Source: Nordella sp. HKS 07 (GTDB taxonomy: Bacteria; Pseudomonadota; Alphaproteobacteria; Rhizobiales; Aestuariivirgaceae). Taken from it: a stretch of DNA of 64,000 bases. The notes beneath the pieces were generated by a model that had not been told where the DNA came from, searched no databases, and was given only the letters and a program-made list of their open reading frames with translations. Location of the stretch: assembly GCF_011046735.1 (NCBI RefSeq), contig NZ_CP049258.1, positions 5,288,001 to 5,352,000 on the forward strand, in the 5' to 3' direction. Within the stretch, counting starts at the first letter, position 1; the number at the start of each line of letters is the position of its first letter. The position numbers were made by a program, and so were the translations under genes. Of this stretch, positions 7,589 to 16,437 are shown piece after piece.

Positions 7589-8635
7589 CGGCCGCAGGAT
7601 GACGCGGCCCATGACGCTACCCGCGCGGAGATCTGTGAGGGCCGAATTGGCCTCGGCGAGCGGGCGCTCGCTCACCGGGATGGGCCTGACGCGGCCTTCT
7701 CGCACCAACTCGATCAAAGCGCGGGCTTCATCGAGGCTGCCGACATAGGAGCCCGCTAAGGTGAGCTCTCGCAACGGGAACATCGGCACCGGCAGGCTGA
7801 ACTTGCCGCCCATCAGTCCGACGATGATGACGGCGCCGCCTTTGCCGACGACGCTCTGGGCGAAATGCAGGGAGGCCTCGGAGCCGACGAAATCGATCGC
7901 CACGTCCATCGCACCCGCCTGCTTGAGTATGGCTCTCCGCGCCTCGGCGAGCGAGGGATCGAAGACGGCCGCGGCTCCCAGTTGCAGGGCGGTCTCGCGC
8001 TTGGCCGGGACGATATCCGCGGCATGGAGGCGGGCGGAAGTGAGGGCACGGGCGATCTCGAGCCCCATCATGCCGACACCGCCAAGTCCGACGATCAGCA
8101 GGGTACCGTCCTCGGCAAGGAAGCGCATGGCCTTGCGGATGGCGCTGTAGGCGGTCAGGCCGGAACACATATAGCTGCCGGCGAGGCGCCGATCGATGCC
8201 GCTGGCATCGATCAGGTAGCGGGAATCCGGGACCAGCACATGGCTGGCAAAACCGCCATCAGCGGTGATGCCAAGCTGCCGCGGGGTATCGCAGAGCGGC
8301 TCCTGGCCCTTTCGGCAGCGCTCGCAGACACCGCAGCCGCACCACGGGTAGACCGCATAGAAGGCCGCACGGTCGAGCGGTCCGGCATCGGGACCGGTTT
8401 TCTCGATATGCCCGGCGATCTCGTGGCCGAGCGTGAAGGGAAGCGTGCGCCCGGAGGTGATGTCGAGATGCTTGCCGTCACCGAGATCGAAGTGGCCATC
8501 CTGCAGATGCAGGTCACTGTGGCAGACACCGCAGGAGGCAACCTTGATCAGGACTTCGCTGCCCTTGGGCTCCGGCAGGGATGCGGTTGTCTCGGCGAGC
8601 GGCTCGCCATAGGCGATGAGCGATTGCCGGATCAT
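7586..8635 (-). CDS. zinc-dependent alcohol dehydrogenase
   Basis: A 349-residue medium-chain dehydrogenase. Catalytic zinc residues are in [10 protein letters not shown] and LGHEIAGH. A structural zinc cluster is formed by [17 protein letters not shown], and the NAD(P)-binding [13 protein letters not shown] is intact. It should oxidise an alcohol or reduce an aldehyde/ketone in the cytosol; the substrate is unknown. Its ATG overlaps the rsmA stop by 4 bases, so it is translationally coupled to the lptD-surA-pdxA-rsmA operon. I would not expect it there, and with the inserted exporter and cyclase it looks like accessory cargo joined to a housekeeping operon. Confidence 0.9.
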   Translation of the reverse strand: MIRQSLIAYGEPLAETTASLPEPKGSEVLIKVASCGVCHSDLHLQDGHFDLGDGKHLDITSGRTLPFTLGHEIAGHIEKTGPDAGPLDRAAFYAVYPWCGCGVCERCRKGQEPLCDTPRQLGITADGGFASHVLVPDSRYLIDASGIDRRLAGSYMCSGLTAYSAIRKAMRFLAEDGTLLIVGLGGVGMMGLEIARALTSARLHAADIVPAKRETALQLGAAAVFDPSLAEARRAILKQAGAMDVAIDFVGSEASLHFAQSVVGKGGAVIIVGLMGGKFSLPVPMFPLRELTLAGSYVGSLDEARALIELVREGRVRPIPVSERPLAEANSALTDLRAGSVMGRVILRP

Positions 8636-9474
8636 ACGGGGTCACTCTCCAAGGAGGCGGCGATACGGGCGAAATCGGCAACCGCGAGCTGCTCGGCGCG
8701 CAGATTGGCATCGATGCCGAGGCCGTCGAGCAGCTTGCTCATATCTGGGTGAAGGCTCTTGAGGCTCGAGCGCAGCATCTTGCGGCGTTGGCCGAATGCG
8801 GCAGCGGTAACCTTTTCCAGAACGCTGATAGTGCAGGCGGGTAGCCGCTCGGACTTGGGGATGAGTTGGACGACCGAAGAGGTAATCTTCGGGGGCGGCG
8901 TGAAGGCACGCCGGTCGATGTCGAACAGCTTCTTGGCTGACGCGCACCATTGGCTGATGATGGAGAGCCGGCCATAGGCCTCCGATCCGGGGGCCGCGAC
9001 GATGCGTTCGGCCACTTCCTTCTGGAACATCAGCGTGAGCGAGGAGAACCAGGGCGGCCAGGGGCCGGTGAGCCAGCCGGTCAGGAGCGGTGTCGCGATA
9101 TTGTAGGGCAGGTTGGCGACGATCTTGGCATCGCCCGTTATATGCGCCGTCCAGTCATAGCGCAGCGCATCGGCCTCCACGATCTCCAGGCGACCGGGAT
9201 AATGCGCCGCGATTTCCTGCAAGGCCGGCAAGGCGCGCGTATCCTTCTCGACCGCGACGATTTTCCGGGCGCCCTCGAGAAGCAGTGCGCGGGTCAGGCC
9301 GCCGGGACCGGGGCCGATCTCGACAACGGTTGAGGCGGAAAGCGGCGCGGCGCTGCGCGCGATGCGGCGGGTGAGATTGAGGTCGAAGAGGAAATTCTGG
9401 CCGAGGCCCTTGCGGGCGTCGAGACCATGGCGGGCGATGACCTCGCGCAGCGGCGGCAGGCCGTCCTCGCTCAT
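8632..9474 (-). CDS. rsmA: 16S rRNA (adenine1518/1519-N6)-dimethyltransferase
   Basis: A 280-residue KsgA. It dimethylates two adjacent adenines in the 3' hairpin of 16S rRNA during small-subunit assembly. Family motifs are GLGQNFLFD, the SAM-binding [15 protein letters not shown] and the catalytic [13 protein letters not shown]. The start is the ATG at 9474 (MSEDGLPPL), which overlaps the pdxA stop by 4 bases. Longer in-frame extensions lie inside pdxA and are not family-like. The order pdxA-rsmA is conserved in proteobacteria. Confidence 0.96.
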   Translation of the reverse strand: MSEDGLPPLREVIARHGLDARKGLGQNFLFDLNLTRRIARSAAPLSASTVVEIGPGPGGLTRALLLEGARKIVAVEKDTRALPALQEIAAHYPGRLEIVEADALRYDWTAHITGDAKIVANLPYNIATPLLTGWLTGPWPPWFSSLTLMFQKEVAERIVAAPGSEAYGRLSIISQWCASAKKLFDIDRRAFTPPPKITSSVVQLIPKSERLPACTISVLEKVTAAAFGQRRKMLRSSLKSLHPDMSKLLDGLGIDANLRAEQLAVADFARIAASLESDPV

Positions 9475-10505
9475 GCTGCGGCACCGCGTCGGGCGATGTC
9501 GGCGGCGAGCGAGATCGCTGCCATGAGGCTTCGAGGATTGGCCTTTCCGGAGCCGGCGAGGCTCAGGGCCGTACCATGATCGGGCGACGTGCGGATGAAG
9601 GGCAGGCCCAGTGTGCAATTGACGCCGCCGTGGAAGTCGAGTGTCTTCACCGGGATCAGCGCCTGATCATGATACATGCACAGAATGGCGTCATACTGCG
9701 CGCGCGCCTCGGCGTGGAAGGCAGTGTCGGCGGGCAGCGGCCCCTGCACGATCAGACCCTCGGCGCGCAACTGGGCGAGGGCGGGCGCGATGATGGTCTG
9801 CTCCTCAAGGCCCATCGCGCCATTTTCGCCGGCATGCGGATTGAGACCGGTAAAGGCGAGGCGCGGCGATGCGATGCCGAAGCGCCGCTTGAGATCATGT
9901 GACACGACGCGCGCCTGACGGATGATGAGATCGCCGCTGAGCTGGCGCGGCACCTCGGCCAGCGCGATATGGACGGTGATGGGGATGGCGCGCAGATCCT
10001 GGGCGCACAACATCATCACCGGATCCGCTTGATGTCCGTGGCGCAAAGCGAGATGAGCGAGGTAATCAGTATGACCCTGATAGGTGAAGCCGGCGGCGTA
10101 GAGCGCTTCCTTCTGGATCGGATTGGTCACGATCGCCACGACGTCGCCTTCGAGCGCCATGGCCACCGCCATGTCGATGGCGCCGATCACCGTTCCGGCT
10201 GTTTCCGCAGTGAAGCGTCCGATATCCGGCCTGCGGGCGAAGGGTAGATCGATCACCGGGAGCGCTGTGGGGAATATGCCGCGGGCCTCCGCCGGAAGCG
10301 CAATCTTACGGATCGGCACGGCAGCGCCAAGCCGGGAGAAACGCTCGTCGAGATAGGCGCTGTCGCCGATGAGGAAAAAGGCGAGGTCGGGATCAGACCT
10401 CAATGCGAGCCAGGCCTCCGCGGTGATATCGGGGCCAATTCCGCCCGGCTCTCCGATCGTCACGGCCAAGAGTGGCGCCTCACGCCGTGCGGTCACGGCA
10501 TTCAC
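9471..10505 (-). CDS. pdxA: 4-hydroxythreonine-4-phosphate dehydrogenase
   Basis: A 344-residue enzyme of the DXP-dependent vitamin B6 pathway that oxidises 4-phosphohydroxythreonine with NAD. Motifs include [23 protein letters not shown], a metal-site [11 protein letters not shown], and [14 protein letters not shown] near the C-terminus. The likely start is GTG at 10505 overlapping the surA stop; a second GTG nine bases inside is possible. Overlaps on both sides indicate one coupled transcript with surA and rsmA. Confidence 0.95.
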   Translation of the reverse strand: MNAVTARREAPLLAVTIGEPGGIGPDITAEAWLALRSDPDLAFFLIGDSAYLDERFSRLGAAVPIRKIALPAEARGIFPTALPVIDLPFARRPDIGRFTAETAGTVIGAIDMAVAMALEGDVVAIVTNPIQKEALYAAGFTYQGHTDYLAHLALRHGHQADPVMMLCAQDLRAIPITVHIALAEVPRQLSGDLIIRQARVVSHDLKRRFGIASPRLAFTGLNPHAGENGAMGLEEQTIIAPALAQLRAEGLIVQGPLPADTAFHAEARAQYDAILCMYHDQALIPVKTLDFHGGVNCTLGLPFIRTSPDHGTALSLAGSGKANPRSLMAAISLAADIARRGAAA

Positions 10506-11467
10506 TCGGTCGCCTTCGCGTCCTTGTATTCGATGAAAGCGTTGCGCCGCAATTCGCGCATATAGCGCTCTTCATAGACGTCGTATTTCTTGTTCACCAG
10601 CATTGTCTCGATCTGCTGGCGTGTAGGCTTCTCCGGCGAGATGCTCTTCTTGCCGCAAAAGCCAAGGAGCTGAATGCCGGACTGGGTGCGCGAAGGACCG
10701 ATTATTCCGCCCGTGCCGGCCTGGTCGAGGGCGGCTCTGAGCGGTTTCGGGATCTTATTTCCGTCAGCCTGGAGGCGCTTGCCGATCCGCACATTATAGA
10801 TTCCGCTCGCCGCTGCGCGCGCGCTGTTGCAGCCCTTGAAAGCCTTGCGGTACTGGGCGGCATCGGCCGCGCGGGCCATGAACAGCTGATCAGCCATGGC
10901 ATCGCCGGCGTTGTCCACCGGCATGTCGATTTCCAGGATCTCATAGACCGTTACCGCTTTGAGCCGCGGGTCACTGGTGATCTCGTTGTACTTCTTGTCG
11001 ATCTCGGCCGGATCGACCTCGACCTTAATCTTGTACATGGCGTTGAGCAGGCGGTTGAAGGCGATCTGCGCGGCGACTAGGCGCCGCAGCGCGGCCATCG
11101 AGGTGCCCTTGGCCTTGAGCTGCGCGGCCAGGCCCTTGGTGTCGGTGTTCGAGCCCTTGGCCATTTTCTCGATCTGGGCGTCGATCGTCTTGTCGTTGGG
11201 GTCGGCTTTGTATTTCTTCGCTTCGACAAGCTTGATCACGTCATCGATCACGGCCTGGAGCGCGCGCTTGCGCTGCTCGTCGGCGCTGCCTTGCGGCCTG
11301 CCGAGGATGGCATTGAGCTTCATGCGCTGGTCGACATCGAAGTTGGTGATCGGAAAGTCGTTGACCGTGACCAGCACACCTTGTCCGTCCGCCGCCGCAA
11401 AAGCGGCGGGAGCGGATACATACAAGGATGCGCTGAGCGCCGCGGCGAACAGAATGCCGAATCTCAT
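10502..11467 (-). CDS. surA: SurA-like periplasmic chaperone / peptidyl-prolyl isomerase
   Basis: A 321-residue secreted protein with a signal peptide (MRFGILFAAALSASLYV, Ala-rich cleavage region around residues 22-26). The SurA N-terminal domain covers about 30-170 (VTVNDFPITNFDVDQRMKL, then RRLVAAQIAFNRLL). The remainder is a divergent parvulin-like domain. The family escorts outer-membrane proteins, including LptD, to the BAM machine. That fits its place directly after lptD. It is shorter than E. coli SurA (428 aa), with a single degenerate isomerase domain, as is common in Hyphomicrobiales; isomerase activity is uncertain. Confidence 0.88.
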   Translation of the reverse strand: MRFGILFAAALSASLYVSAPAAFAAADGQGVLVTVNDFPITNFDVDQRMKLNAILGRPQGSADEQRKRALQAVIDDVIKLVEAKKYKADPNDKTIDAQIEKMAKGSNTDTKGLAAQLKAKGTSMAALRRLVAAQIAFNRLLNAMYKIKVEVDPAEIDKKYNEITSDPRLKAVTVYEILEIDMPVDNAGDAMADQLFMARAADAAQYRKAFKGCNSARAAASGIYNVRIGKRLQADGNKIPKPLRAALDQAGTGGIIGPSRTQSGIQLLGFCGKKSISPEKPTRQQIETMLVNKKYDVYEERYMRELRRNAFIEYKDAKATE

Positions 11468-11481
11468 ATCCGTATCAGCCC

Positions 11482-13779
11482 CTACTGACTCGGCACCGAG
11501 CCGATGTTGTTGCCGAGCGACTTGAGGTCGATCGCGAACTGAACTGAACGGTCAACCCCTTGATCCTCATTGGCGCGATCTTCCTCGTAGAAGACGCGGA
11601 AATTAAAGCACTCACAATTAAAGCCGACACCGACGGTGTCCCGGATCAGCTTGCTTTCCTTGAGGTCGTACCGGGCCCCGCCATAAAGACTCCACCCGCC
11701 GGAGAAGTTCCAGCCAGCGCCGCCCCAGACCTGCTCTTCGTTATTCGGCCGCCCCGCATCCGGGTCAGCGTCAACGTCCGCATAGTAGAATGACCCGGAA
11801 AACCTGTCGAAATTGAGGCTTAGCCCGGCTTCCTGGGTTTTGATGGCCGAGAAATCCTCCTCCATGCGGATCTGGTAGGAGAAGCGCAGGCTGTCCCAGG
11901 GCTGGAGCGCAAGAGCGGCGACGAGGTCGGAACTGGTCTCTCCGAGTCCGCTTTGGACATCGAAACTGTTCTTGCCGGCGACATGGAAGGATTCGCCGAG
12001 ACTGGCCCTCAGAAATCCGCCATTTTCGGACAGGAACGTGTAGAGCAGGCCGGTATTGATGCGTGTGCCACCCTCGTAGCGGTCGAGACCACTGAAGCGG
12101 TCATGCAAGAAGAGGTTGGTGGCGTCGAAATTTACGTTGATCGCGTCTTCATTGCCCTTCTTGTCGATATCTTCCTCGTCGGTCGACGCGATGACCTGGG
12201 TCACCGGGGTCAGGATATGCTGGCCGCCCTCCGTGTTGGTCAGGAAAGGCCAGCGCATGTCGAGCCCGGCGGTCGGCTGGAAGCGGGTCGTCGTGTCGTT
12301 CTCTTGCGTCAGATCGTCGTCATCGGGCAGGTTCTCGGTGACGTAGACGTCGCCGCGCAGATTGCCGAAAGGCGTGATGACCTGGCCCATGCTGTTGATG
12401 ATCTGCTTCTGCCAGCGCAGATTGGCGACGGCGCGGGTCTGGTCGGTGCCGAGATTCACGTTAGTCAGCGGCAGGTCGGGATCGTTGGCGAAGACCACAT
12501 CAGTGCGGCTGATGCTGTAGAGGTTCCAGTCATAGCCAAATTCGCCCCCGAGCACAGGCTGGTCGAATGTATAGCTGTGCTCGATATAGGGCAGCGCCGT
12601 CGGGAAGATGTCCTGGTTGTCGTCGCTATCGAGCGTCTGGAAATGCAGCGCCTGGGCCGAGAAGTAATTACGATCGTTGATGCCCGTGATGTACAGCCGG
12701 TCGATAGTCTCGTCGCGGCTGTCGATCTTGTACTTGTCCATGAAATTCTTGTCGCTGACCAGCGTTCCGTCCCAACCCCAGGTCCAGTTGTCGTTGAGAT
12801 CGAATTCGCCATCGGTGCGCGCCGCGCCGCGGAAGCGTGAATTTCCCGCAGCGTCGCTTCCCATGCTGAGCTGATAGATGCCGGCGACATCGACATTGTA
12901 ACTGCCATTGGCCAGACGGTGACGCCATTCCCCCTTGAGCAGCGGGCCCTGCTCGGACGTGATCACCGGCGAGAAGGTGAAGTCGTAATTGGGAGCCAGA
13001 TTCCAGAAATAAGGAACTTCGACGCCCGCGCCATAGACGCTGGCATAGCTGAAGCGCGGCGAGAGGAAGCCGGTCCGGCGTTTCACCGTCGGATCGGCAT
13101 GCGAGAAATAGGGCAGGGTGATGATATCGGCGCCGGCGAACTCGAAGGTGGCGTCCTTGTGATAGATGACGCCTTCCTTTTCGTCATGCGTCACTTGGCG
13201 CGATCTGAGTTGCCAGAGCGGCTCGCCGCTCGATGTCCGGCAGTTGTTGCAGGCATTGTAGACGACATTGGTATAGACGGTCAGATAGCCGTCCTGGCGC
13301 ACGGCATAGTCGGCGGTGATGATCACGTCGTTGGTCAACAGCAGGCGCAGATGCTCGGCGAAGCCGTCCTTGAACTTGTTCATCAGCGAGGCGCGATCCG
13401 CCTCGAGGATGTTGCCACCCGGCTCCGTCAGTCTGACTTCGCCGACGGCCGTCATCTTGTCGTTGCGTTGATCGTAGGTCACGCGCGTGGCGACGAGTTC
13501 GTAGTCTCCATAGGTCAGGATGACCTTGCCGATAGCGACCGCGGTCTTGGTCTGCGCGTCATATGTGATCTTATTGGCCACGACATTGACGCGGGCACCC
13601 TTTGGCGGCGTCTTGATCTTGTTGTCTCGGACATCGCCGGTGGCGGCATGAGCAGGCGCAAGCGGCGAAACGAGGACCGTCCCGAAGCAAAGGCTAGCCG
13701 CGAAAAGTGCAGCAAAGCATACGCCTCCGGGCAAATGCCCGAAGCGCGCCAATTTTCCCCTTCGACGCCCCGTCGTCAT
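11482..13779 (-). CDS. lptD: LPS-assembly protein LptD
   Basis: A 765-residue outer-membrane beta-barrel that inserts lipopolysaccharide into the outer leaflet. A signal/anchor region is at residues 15-46. An LptA-like jellyroll domain follows (VVANKITYDAQTKTAVAIGK, GEVRLTEPGGNILEAD). Then comes the barrel with many alternating aromatic strands, such as YFSHADPTVKRRTGFLSPRF. Cysteines occur as CNNC after the N-terminal domain and CEC near the C-terminus, consistent with disulfide pairing. In many relatives lptF and lptG precede it; here the next gene upstream is divergent pepA. Confidence 0.95.
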   Translation of the reverse strand: MTTGRRRGKLARFGHLPGGVCFAALFAASLCFGTVLVSPLAPAHAATGDVRDNKIKTPPKGARVNVVANKITYDAQTKTAVAIGKVILTYGDYELVATRVTYDQRNDKMTAVGEVRLTEPGGNILEADRASLMNKFKDGFAEHLRLLLTNDVIITADYAVRQDGYLTVYTNVVYNACNNCRTSSGEPLWQLRSRQVTHDEKEGVIYHKDATFEFAGADIITLPYFSHADPTVKRRTGFLSPRFSYASVYGAGVEVPYFWNLAPNYDFTFSPVITSEQGPLLKGEWRHRLANGSYNVDVAGIYQLSMGSDAAGNSRFRGAARTDGEFDLNDNWTWGWDGTLVSDKNFMDKYKIDSRDETIDRLYITGINDRNYFSAQALHFQTLDSDDNQDIFPTALPYIEHSYTFDQPVLGGEFGYDWNLYSISRTDVVFANDPDLPLTNVNLGTDQTRAVANLRWQKQIINSMGQVITPFGNLRGDVYVTENLPDDDDLTQENDTTTRFQPTAGLDMRWPFLTNTEGGQHILTPVTQVIASTDEEDIDKKGNEDAINVNFDATNLFLHDRFSGLDRYEGGTRINTGLLYTFLSENGGFLRASLGESFHVAGKNSFDVQSGLGETSSDLVAALALQPWDSLRFSYQIRMEEDFSAIKTQEAGLSLNFDRFSGSFYYADVDADPDAGRPNNEEQVWGGAGWNFSGGWSLYGGARYDLKESKLIRDTVGVGFNCECFNFRVFYEEDRANEDQGVDRSVQFAIDLKSLGNNIGSVPSQ

Positions 13780-13993
13780 GAGATTTGAGTACTACCCGAA
13801 TAACTTTATTTTACACTTTCTTAACCCCGGTTTGAACGGGCGCGCAAAGTGCTTTTCCATTTCTCAATGTAACGCCTCTTGAGGCGGTCCCAAGGCAGGA
13901 AATTGGCATACTTAACAAACCATTACAGGAGTTGAACCGATTCCGTCTTGCCGCTAATGAGAATACCTCGATTTTTCTCAGCAGGATTCATGC
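13780..13993. promoter_or_regulatory. divergent promoter region lptD / pepA
   Basis: This 214-base gap between two divergent starts is clearly AT-richer than its flanks (TTTATTTTACACTTTCTTAA, CATACTTAACAAACCATTAC). It must contain promoters for the lptD operon and for pepA. I do not see a match to known operators. No open frame of note occurs in it, and no trace of lptF or lptG coding sequence. Confidence 0.5.
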
Positions 13994-15478
13994 ATGCATG
14001 TGACATTCGCTGCGCCCGGGCAGCCAAAAGCCGGCGTTTTGGTTGTTCTTTGTCCCGAGGGCGGAAAGCTCTTCGGCATCGCCGCGGAGGCCGACAAGCG
14101 TAGCGGCGGTCATCTTTCCCGGGCGGTGAAGGCGATCAGCTTCGAGGCCAAGCGCGAGCAGATTCTCGATCTCGTGGCACCGGAAAAGCTCCCCTTGCAG
14201 CGAATCATCCTGGTAGGCCTTGGCGATCCGGCCAAGCTCGTGGCCCGCGAGGCCGAGCTCCTGGGCGGCGTCATCGCCGGATATCTGCAGGCCGGCAAGG
14301 TCGAATCGGCGTCCATTGCCGCCGACGTCGCCACGTCTGGCCTCGATGCGGCGGAGTTCGCCGCTCTTCTGGCTTCGGGCGCAGCCCTCAGGACCTACAG
14401 CTTCGACCGCTACAAGTCCAAGAAGCCTGCCAACGGCAAGGCATTGTCTTCCCTGACAGTGCTTACCGGCCAGGCGGCCAAGGCCAAGAAAGCCTTCGCC
14501 GACTATGAGGCGATCGCCCAGGGCGTCCATTTCGCCCGCGATCTCGTCAACGAGCCCGCCAACAAGCTCAATCCGGTCGAGTTCGCGGCGCGTGTGAAAG
14601 TCAATGCCAAGGCCGGCCTCGCGGTCGAGATTCTCACCCCGGCGCAGATGAAGAAGCTCGGCATGGGCGCGCTTCTGGGCGTCGCCCAGGGCTCGGTGAA
14701 CGAGCCGCGCCTCGTCGTCATGCGCTGGCAGGGTGGCAAGAAGGGCGACAAGCCCCTGGCTTTCATCGGCAAGGGCGTCACTTTCGATACGGGTGGCATC
14801 TCGATCAAGCCGGCCGCTGGCATGGAAGACATGAAGGGCGACATGGGTGGTGCGGCTTGCGTCGCCGGTCTCATGCTTGCCCTCGCGCGGCGCAAGGCCA
14901 AGGTGAATGCGGTTGGCGTCATCGGCCTCGTCGAAAACATGCCGGACGGCAATGCCCAGCGCCCCGGCGACATTGTCACATCGATGTCGGGCAAGACGAT
15001 CGCGGTGCTCAATACCGATGCGGAGGGTCGTCTCGTTCTTGCCGATGCCCTTTGGTACACGCAGGATCGCTTCAAGCCGAAATTCATGATCAATCTCGCG
15101 ACGCTCACCGGTGCGATCATGGTAGCGCTCGGCAAGGAGCATGCCGGCCTCTTCTCCAACAATGACGAACTCGCCACGCGTCTTTACGATCAGGGACTGG
15201 CGACGGGCGAAAAAGTGTGGCGCATGCCGCTGGCGCCCGAATATGACAAGATGCTCGACTTCGAAGTCGCCGATATGAAGAATATCGGTGGCCGCAATGC
15301 CGGCGCCATCACCGCCGCGCAGTTTCTGCAGCGCTTTGTCAACAACGTCCCCTGGGTGCATCTCGACGTCGCCGGCACGGCGATGGATTCGAACAAATCG
15401 CCGATCAACCAGAGCTGGGGCTCGGGCTGGGGTGTGCGTCTGCTCAACCGCCTGGTCGCCGAGCATTACGAGGGCTGA
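13994..15478 (+). CDS. pepA: leucyl aminopeptidase (M17)
   Basis: A 494-residue cytosolic dizinc aminopeptidase. The signature [14 protein letters not shown] is intact. Metal and catalytic residues lie in [28 protein letters not shown] and the following loops. The N-terminal third is the variable macrodomain-like region of the family. The start is the ATG at 13994 (MHVTFAAPG), eight bases after an AGGA. In E. coli, PepA also binds DNA at cer sites; no such role can be inferred here. It normally neighbours holC, but three genes intervene. Confidence 0.95.
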   Translation: MHVTFAAPGQPKAGVLVVLCPEGGKLFGIAAEADKRSGGHLSRAVKAISFEAKREQILDLVAPEKLPLQRIILVGLGDPAKLVAREAELLGGVIAGYLQAGKVESASIAADVATSGLDAAEFAALLASGAALRTYSFDRYKSKKPANGKALSSLTVLTGQAAKAKKAFADYEAIAQGVHFARDLVNEPANKLNPVEFAARVKVNAKAGLAVEILTPAQMKKLGMGALLGVAQGSVNEPRLVVMRWQGGKKGDKPLAFIGKGVTFDTGGISIKPAAGMEDMKGDMGGAACVAGLMLALARRKAKVNAVGVIGLVENMPDGNAQRPGDIVTSMSGKTIAVLNTDAEGRLVLADALWYTQDRFKPKFMINLATLTGAIMVALGKEHAGLFSNNDELATRLYDQGLATGEKVWRMPLAPEYDKMLDFEVADMKNIGGRNAGAITAAQFLQRFVNNVPWVHLDVAGTAMDSNKSPINQSWGSGWGVRLLNRLVAEHYEG

Positions 15479-15486
15479 TGGCGTGA

Positions 15487-15521
15487 GCTGAGCCCCCAGG
15501 GCTGTCGGCCTGGGGCTCAGC
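15487..15521 (+). terminator. terminator hairpin after pepA
   Basis: GCTGAGCCCCCAGG (15487-15500) and CCTGGGGCTCAGC (15509-15521) form a near-perfect GC-rich stem with an 8-base loop. It begins 8 bases after the pepA stop and is followed by a short T-containing stretch. Confidence 0.7.
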
Positions 15522-15560
15522 GCTCTTCACAGTTTCGAGCTTTCCGGGCTAGATGCGGTT

Positions 15561-16331
15561 ATGCCGTCCTTCGAACCCGTCAATGCCGTTGTCCGCGCCC
15601 TCGACATATTGCGGCTGATCAATGAATTCGGGCCGATCTCGGTTGTCGATCTGCAGAAACGCAGCGGCATGCCGAAGGCGACCGCGCTGCGCATGGTCGA
15701 GACGTTGATCGCGGTCGGTTATGTGAGCCGCTCCGCCGGCGCTCTTTATGCACCGACCGGCAAGTGTCTGCTGCTGAGCAGCGGTTTCGATATCAAGGCC
15801 GGCTATGTCAAGGCCGCCGAACCGGTGCTCGCCAAGCTGCGCGATACGGTCGGCTGGCCGTCCGATTTCGCCATCTACGACAATGACGCCATGCTGATCG
15901 TCCTGACGAGCAGCGAACTCGGCGTTCTGTCGCTTTCGGGCCAGGGCGTCGCGCGCGCGCCGCTTCTGCGCAGCGGGCTCGGGCGCGCTTATCTCGCTCA
16001 TCTGCCGGACGACGAATGCGAGAGTTTGATCGACCGCTTCCTGCCGGCCGACCCGCGCGCGGGAACGCGCCGGCAGCTCGAGAGAATGCTCGCCGAGGCC
16101 AGGGAGCGCGGCTACGCGGTCTCCGATGAGGACTATCTCGACACGCTCTATCCGGTCGGGATGCATGCCATTGCCGTGCCGGTCATGGGACGCAGTGGGC
16201 CGATCGCCGCCTTGAATGTGCTTTTCCTGCGCAAGGCGCTGCCGCTCGAAAAGGGGGTGAAGACGCTCTTGTCTCCTCTGCGCGCAGCGGCGCATGAGAT
16301 CGGCGAAAGTATCGAGAGTGACAAAACATAG
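15561..16331 (+). CDS. IclR family transcriptional regulator
   Basis: A 256-residue regulator with an N-terminal winged HTH at about 8-65 (VRALDILRLINEFGPISVVD, KRSGMPKATALRMVETLI). The IclR effector domain follows at about 75-250 (RDTVGWPSDFAIYD, RAPLLRSGLGRAYLAHLPDDE, YPVGMHAIAVPV). Such proteins sense small catabolic effectors and usually control adjacent genes. The following M24 enzyme gene starts after a gap carrying two direct repeats that look like its operator. The effector is unknown. Confidence 0.92.
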   Translation: MPSFEPVNAVVRALDILRLINEFGPISVVDLQKRSGMPKATALRMVETLIAVGYVSRSAGALYAPTGKCLLLSSGFDIKAGYVKAAEPVLAKLRDTVGWPSDFAIYDNDAMLIVLTSSELGVLSLSGQGVARAPLLRSGLGRAYLAHLPDDECESLIDRFLPADPRAGTRRQLERMLAEARERGYAVSDEDYLDTLYPVGMHAIAVPVMGRSGPIAALNVLFLRKALPLEKGVKTLLSPLRAAAHEIGESIESDKT

Positions 16332-16390
16332 GTTCACTAGTTGAGCCTATCGGTTCATCTGTTGACATCGCGAGCGATGTGCCGATAGTT
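16331..16390 (+). promoter_or_regulatory. promoter with two 14-bp direct repeats before the M24 gene
   Basis: GGTTCACTAGTTGA (16331-16344) and GGTTCATCTGTTGA (16352-16365) repeat with a 21-base period, two helical turns. The second copy runs into TTGACA (16362-16367), a perfect -35 hexamer. A plausible -10, GATAGT, lies at 16384-16389. The overlap with the -35 is what an IclR-controlled promoter would show; the link to the upstream IclR gene is inferred. Confidence 0.55.
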
Positions 16391-16437
16391 GGGATCGCCG
16401 CGCGTCGGTCGATGGCGGCCTGACAACGGAGAACAAG

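Noticed and set aside
12919-13788. A 289-residue open frame on the plus strand opposite lptD.
   Set aside because: No family resemblance; lptD on the other strand is well supported along this stretch.
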